Assembly (NCBI GenBank): GCA_027009605.1
Contig: JALVCY010000569.1
Location: 1 to 7,954, forward strand
Direction of reading: 5' to 3'
DNA length: 7,954 nucleotides
DNA from: Saprospiraceae bacterium
GTDB lineage: Bacteria > Bacteroidota > Bacteroidia > Chitinophagales > Saprospiraceae
The notes under the pieces are model-generated. The model was not told where the DNA came from. It made no database searches and was given only the letters and a program-made list of their open reading frames with translations. Both the position numbers and the translations under genes were made by a program. This document shows, piece after piece, positions 5,353-7,954 of the stretch (position 1 is the first letter of the stretch; each line of letters begins with the position of its first letter).

Positions 5353-5383
5353 CAAAAATACACAACTCTATGTTCTCATCAAA
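5353..5383 (-). promoter_or_regulatory. tsaD promoter (TTTG-N19-TATTTTTG)
   Basis: Read on the minus strand, TTTG (5383-5380), 19 bp, then TATTTTTG (5360-5353) match both Bacteroidetes promoter boxes exactly at the usual spacing. The predicted start is near 5346, about six nt before the tsaD ATG. The promoter covers the bactofilin start codon (5370-5372) and its first codons. Confidence 0.7.
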
Positions 5384-5762
5384 ATCAAAAGAAAAAACAA
5401 CCCCCAAAACCGGCAATAATCCTAATGTCCCGACTGCCGGACGTTCGGTATCTGTCTTGATTGCAAGTACAAAAATCGAAGGTAATATCGATACCGATAT
5501 GGATCTTCGCTTGGATGGCACTGTAAAAGGAGAAGTGACTGTCAACGGCAAAGTAATCTTGGGTCAAGCCGGTACCATCGAAGGCACATTGAATGCTGCG
5601 GAAGCCGTCATTCATGGACGGGTCATCGGCAACTTGTTTATCAACCATCTACTCAAGCTGGCAGCGACTGCGGTGATAGAAGGAGACATCTCGGCAAGCC
5701 AGTTTTCGGTCGAAGAAGGGGCGGTTTATCGTGGAAAATGCAATATCGGAAAGGGCGTTTAG
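5370..5762 (+). CDS. Bactofilin (polymer-forming cytoskeletal protein)
   Basis: Bactofilins self-assemble without nucleotide into filaments that position envelope or cell-wall enzymes. This 130-residue protein has a short, polar, Lys/Pro-rich N-terminal tail (1-26), a right-handed beta-helix core (~27-122) and a short C-terminal tail. The core shows the repeated six-residue-turn pattern: STKIEGNIDTDMDLRLDGTVKGEVTVNG (33-60), KVILGQAGTIEGTLNAAEAVIHGRVIGN (61-88), LLKLAATAVIEGDISASQFSVEEGAVYRG (94-122). The ATG at 5370 is chosen because the alternative upstream ATG at 5313 would add 19 residues overlapping the tsaD start region and unlike the family. No transmembrane segment. It is monocistronic or loosely linked to the operon 158 bp downstream; its own promoter was not identified. 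Confidence 0.93.
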   Translation: MFSSKSKEKTTPKTGNNPNVPTAGRSVSVLIASTKIEGNIDTDMDLRLDGTVKGEVTVNGKVILGQAGTIEGTLNAAEAVIHGRVIGNLFINHLLKLAATAVIEGDISASQFSVEEGAVYRGKCNIGKGV

Positions 5763-5861
5763 CATTTTTTTTGAAAAAAAAAGGGCTTTGATATTATTGC
5801 TTAATAAAATAAGTGGTATTATTGTGCTGTGAATAGATATTGTGCAGATAGGCCTCTAGCG

Positions 5862-5868
5862 TATTTTG
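5862..5868 (+). promoter_or_regulatory. Possible promoter of the pilin-like/DUF3822/rsmD operon
   Basis: ATTG at 5839-5842, 19 bp, then TATTTTG at 5862-5868 resemble the -33 TTTG and -7 TAnnTTTG boxes, each with an imperfection. It would give a leader of about 45-50 nt containing the hairpin at 5887-5903. Confidence 0.35.
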
Positions 5869-5886
5869 CATATTGTTTTAATCAAT

Positions 5887-5906
5887 AAGGCGTTTTTTGC
5901 CTTTTT
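5887..5906 (+). terminator. Terminator-like hairpin just upstream of the 5921 ATG
   Basis: AAGGC-GTTTTTT-GCCTT (5-bp stem, 7-nt loop) runs into a T-tract ending 14 bp before the ATG at 5921. It may end bactofilin transcripts or act as an attenuator or translation-affecting stem in the operon leader. The stem is short, so this is tentative. Confidence 0.35.
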
Positions 5907-5920
5907 AATCTGCTTTGAAT

Positions 5921-6499
5921 ATGAAGATTATTATTCATTTGGTTCTTTTTCTTGTCAGTTTGGGCTTGTTGTATGCGGTATATTCTACTATTAAGGAGCC
6001 CATTCAGTTTCAAACTCATTATAAGACCCGGAGTAAAGCTGTCGTAGATAAATTGAAAGATATTCGTACCGCTCAAAAGTTGTATAGAACCATTACCGAC
6101 ACCTTTGCCACTAATTTTGATGATTTGGAGCGGGTACTGACCACAGGAAGGTTTGAGATCATCCAAGTGACCGGGGATAGAGATGCTGTCGGGGCTGAAG
6201 TGAGCTATGATACTTTGTATGTGCCGGCCAAGGATTCTATTGCGGCCATCGGACTCAATGTTAAAGACCTTGATAAAGTACCTTTTTCCAATGGCAAGAA
6301 GTTTGAAATTTATGCCGCACAGATTAATCAACAAGGAGTGACCATTCCGGTCGTCGAAGTCTCTACTCAGTGGGGCGACTTTATGGGGAAAGAATACAGT
6401 AAAAAGAAGTACGCAAAGTACGATAGGAATTATTCCCCAACGAATAAGCTGAAATTCGGTAGCAGACGTAAAGCCAATCTTGCCGGCAACTGGGAATGA
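5921..6499 (+). CDS. Membrane-anchored pilin-like protein, conserved hypothetical
   Basis: A 192-residue protein with one N-terminal membrane segment (residues 4-24, IIHLVLFLVSLGLLYAVYSTI) and the rest outside or periplasmic. After the anchor comes a charged helix with TRSKAVVDKLKDIRTAQKLYRTITDTFATNFDDLERVL (~36-73), closely resembling the R/K-AxxxLkdIRTAQexYyxxngxfAxsfdeL pattern of type IV pilins and pseudopilins. There is no GFTLIE prepilin-peptidase site and no Glu at +5, so it is not a canonical pilin. The C-terminal region has beta-rich parts and ends KFGSRRKANLAGNWE. I recall related Bacteroidetes hypotheticals but no assigned function. The ATG at 5921 is chosen over a TTG at 5915. Its stop overlaps the next gene's start by 4 bp (ATGA), so translational coupling is likely. 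Confidence 0.78.
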   Translation: MKIIIHLVLFLVSLGLLYAVYSTIKEPIQFQTHYKTRSKAVVDKLKDIRTAQKLYRTITDTFATNFDDLERVLTTGRFEIIQVTGDRDAVGAEVSYDTLYVPAKDSIAAIGLNVKDLDKVPFSNGKKFEIYAAQINQQGVTIPVVEVSTQWGDFMGKEYSKKKYAKYDRNYSPTNKLKFGSRRKANLAGNWE

Positions 6500-7356
6500 C
6501 CCAAATAGACATAATAGAACCGGATTTCTCGCCAAGAGATTGTACGAAATACAAACTACTGTTGCTGGTAAGCAAGGGTAGTTTGTCTTTTTTTGTACTT
6601 AGCCCTTTAGGCCGATTAATGGCTTTGAAGGAGATTTCTTTGCTTCATTCTGACCACTCAGAACCCAACTGGGAAGCTTATTTGTCCAAAATTCGCAATG
6701 GCCTGATGAGTGAGAAGATTCTTCATTTACCTTATAACAAAACCTACATCGGGGTGGCCTTGGACTCGCCTTTGGTGGTACCGGGCACTCAGCATACCGA
6801 ATCGGATTTGATTTCAGCCTACCATCTGACGCTTTCGCAAAAAGAAGGGACTTCTATCATGCTTACCGAAGACCCGGATTTGGATTTGTCTTTTTTGTAT
6901 AGTATGGATAATGGCTTGCTCTCTATTTTAAGAAATTTTTTCCCCTCTGCGGACATTTTGGCCGGGGCGAGCGGCTTGATTCGTTACTATCTTTTGAAGT
7001 CTAATCAAACCAAAAACAACATCGTCTCCTTCAATATCACACCGCCCCGTTTGTCTATTAGTGTGATGCATTTGGGCCGGTTGAAGTTTCATAATGAATA
7101 CAATATCGCAGATGCCAATGATTTGATTTATTACATCATGCTGGTCAATAATAAGCTGCTCCTTAAGCCCGGTTCAACATCCTATTTTGTGTCGGGTCAT
7201 ATAGACTTGAATTCCGCCTATATTACCCAACTAAAAAGGTATTTTAATGAAATACAATATCCTGATTTACAGGATGTTATCACTTTTAGTGAACGGACGA
7301 TGCCTTGGTCAAAACATTATTTCTTGGACTTATTCTCGATTTACTTATGCGTATAA
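6496..7356 (+). CDS. DUF3822 family protein
   Basis: A 286-residue cytoplasmic protein with no signal peptide or membrane segment. Its size, composition and place between a short membrane protein and rsmD match the uncharacterised Bacteroidetes DUF3822 family. An N-terminal strand pair YKLLLLVSKGSLSFFVLSPLGRLMALKEI (19-47) and a later one, NNIVSFNITPPRLSISVMHLGRLKFHNEYNI (174-204), followed by a helix DANDLIYYIMLVNNKLLL and the strand STSYFVSGHI, recall the duplicated subdomains of actin-like/PilM folds; this is inference from pattern only. YIGVALDSPLVVPG (84-97) is another strand-turn unit. No ATP-binding motif can be confirmed by eye. It starts inside the stop of the preceding gene (ATGA) and overlaps rsmD by 10 bp, so the three genes are surely co-transcribed. 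Confidence 0.8.
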   Translation: MTQIDIIEPDFSPRDCTKYKLLLLVSKGSLSFFVLSPLGRLMALKEISLLHSDHSEPNWEAYLSKIRNGLMSEKILHLPYNKTYIGVALDSPLVVPGTQHTESDLISAYHLTLSQKEGTSIMLTEDPDLDLSFLYSMDNGLLSILRNFFPSADILAGASGLIRYYLLKSNQTKNNIVSFNITPPRLSISVMHLGRLKFHNEYNIADANDLIYYIMLVNNKLLLKPGSTSYFVSGHIDLNSAYITQLKRYFNEIQYPDLQDVITFSERTMPWSKHYFLDLFSIYLCV

Positions 7357-7886
7357 TTAGCGGTAAACTTAGAGGCCGAAAATTTACACTCCCTTCCGGA
7401 AAATGGCCGGTTAGGCCAACGACGGACTTTGCCAAAGAAGGGCTGTTCAATGTCTTAGTTCATCAATTTGATTTGGAAGAGATGTCCATCTTAGAGTTGT
7501 TTGGTGGCACCGGAAATTTTAGCTTTGAATTTGTCTCTCGCGGCTGTACGCAGGTGACTTATGTGGACAAGTTTTATCCTTGCGTCAAATTTGTGAAAGA
7601 AACAGCAGAATCTTGGAAAATAGCCGATGCCATTAAGGCCATTCGGATGGATGCGTTTCAATATATCGAAAAAGCTACCGGGAGTTTTGATTTGATTGTG
7701 GCTGATCCGCCCTATGACATGCCTAGGTTGGGGCAATTGCCGATGCTTGTCAAGCAGAGTGGATTGTTGCGGCCGGGTGGATGGTTTATTTTGGAGCACA
7801 ATCAGAACCACCAGTTTGAGCAGCACGAAGACTGTTTTATGGTTCGCAATTATGGAAAGACCCATTTCAGTTATTTCCGGTTTTAA
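7347..7886 (+). CDS. rsmD: 16S rRNA (guanine(966)-N2)-methyltransferase RsmD
   Basis: Methylates N2 of G966 in 16S rRNA using SAM. The 179 residues match the family's usual ~180-190. Seen: MRIISGKLRGRKF (1-13) and VRPTTDFAKEGLFNVL (22-37), the RsmD N-terminal signature; SAM-binding motif I ILELFGGTGNFSFEFVSRG (48-66); acidic motif II Asp74 in VTYVDKF; catalytic DPPYDMP (120-126); and LLRPGGWFILEHN (140-152). Start at 7347, since an in-frame TTG at 7305 would add 14 residues not seen in the family. Last gene of the 5921-7886 operon, overlapping the DUF3822 gene by 10 bp with no Shine-Dalgarno, which points to coupled translation. In many bacteria rsmD is followed by coaD; here a REP-like palindrome follows directly and the window ends. 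Confidence 0.96.
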   Translation: MRIISGKLRGRKFTLPSGKWPVRPTTDFAKEGLFNVLVHQFDLEEMSILELFGGTGNFSFEFVSRGCTQVTYVDKFYPCVKFVKETAESWKIADAIKAIRMDAFQYIEKATGSFDLIVADPPYDMPRLGQLPMLVKQSGLLRPGGWFILEHNQNHQFEQHEDCFMVRNYGKTHFSYFRF

Positions 7887-7887
7887 C

Positions 7888-7912
7888 GTAGGGGCGAACC
7901 TTGTGTTCGCCC
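7888..7912. repeat. GTAG-headed REP-like palindrome 2
   Basis: GTAG (7888-7891) followed by GGGCGAAC-CTTGT-GTTCGCCC (7892-7912), a perfect 8-bp stem with a 5-nt loop, one base after the rsmD stop. The format matches the palindrome at 3207-3231 (GTAG head, G-run start, C-run end) and the REP-element form. It could also act as the 3'-end stem of the operon transcript, though no T-run follows. Confidence 0.65.
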
Positions 7913-7950
7913 ACCCAATCCCCAAAAATCGCCCACCCAATCCCCAAAAA
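7907..7950. repeat. Perfect 22-bp tandem duplication
   Basis: 7907-7928 and 7929-7950 are identical (beginning TCGCCCACCCAATCCCC, ending in five A). The first copy includes the last six bases of the REP-like right arm (TCGCCC), so the duplication copied part of the hairpin. The window ends four bases later, so more copies may follow. Confidence 0.85.
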
Positions 7951-7954
7951 AAAT

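Noticed and set aside
5313..5369. Upstream ATG start for bactofilin
   Set aside because: Would overlap the tsaD coding region and add 19 hydrophobic residues not expected before a bactofilin core.
5765..5782. T8-G-A9 palindrome after bactofilin as a terminator
   Set aside because: An A/T-only stem with a one-base loop is too weak and no T-run follows it; probably simple low-complexity DNA.
5882..6535. 217-codon minus-strand frame opposite the pilin-like gene
   Set aside because: It is the shadow of a better-supported plus-strand gene whose ends overlap its operon neighbour; its protein shows no coherent domain.

Overview
The window looks like a chromosomal segment of a Bacteroidota (Bacteroidetes) member, possibly a Saprospiria-type lineage, though that finer placement is a guess. 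Evidence: a secreted thioredoxin-like protein with a type IX secretion (Por) C-terminal sorting domain, a DUF3822 gene directly upstream of rsmD, A-rich leaders instead of Shine-Dalgarno sites, and a promoter of the Bacteroidetes form TTTG-N19-TAnnTTTG upstream of tsaD.

Layout. 1-728 (minus): 5' part of a long-chain polyprenyl diphosphate synthase, cut by the window edge. 898-1707 (plus): secreted TlpA/thioredoxin-fold protein with a T9SS sorting tail. 1705-1911: heptamer arrays and a 20-bp dispersed motif. 1988-2521 (plus): small outer-membrane beta-barrel protein. 2522-3349: 0.8 kb of repeat-rich non-coding DNA. 3350-3811 (plus): DUF937-like protein followed by a terminator. 3829-4323: second repeat island. 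4324-5340 (minus): tsaD. 5370-5762 (plus): bactofilin, divergent from tsaD with a 29-bp gap. 5921-7886 (plus): a tightly packed three-gene operon (membrane-anchored pilin-like protein, DUF3822 protein, rsmD) with 4-bp and 10-bp overlaps. 7888-7954: REP-like palindrome with a tandem duplication.

The genes are mostly housekeeping (isoprenoid chain synthesis, tRNA t6A37 modification, 16S rRNA m2G966 methylation, cytoskeletal bactofilin) with envelope and secreted proteins between them; they do not form one pathway. The unusual content is non-coding. Two intergenic islands share an approximately 200-bp imperfect repeat and six copies of the heptamer GCGAAGC, and contain mini-hairpins whose stems covary, a large concentric palindrome, and two different 7-bp tandem arrays. 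Two GTAG-headed palindromes resemble REP elements. The other notable points are a tsaD promoter lying over the bactofilin start codon, which predicts an almost leaderless tsaD mRNA, and the pairing of a pilin-like protein with a possibly PilM/actin-fold DUF3822 protein.
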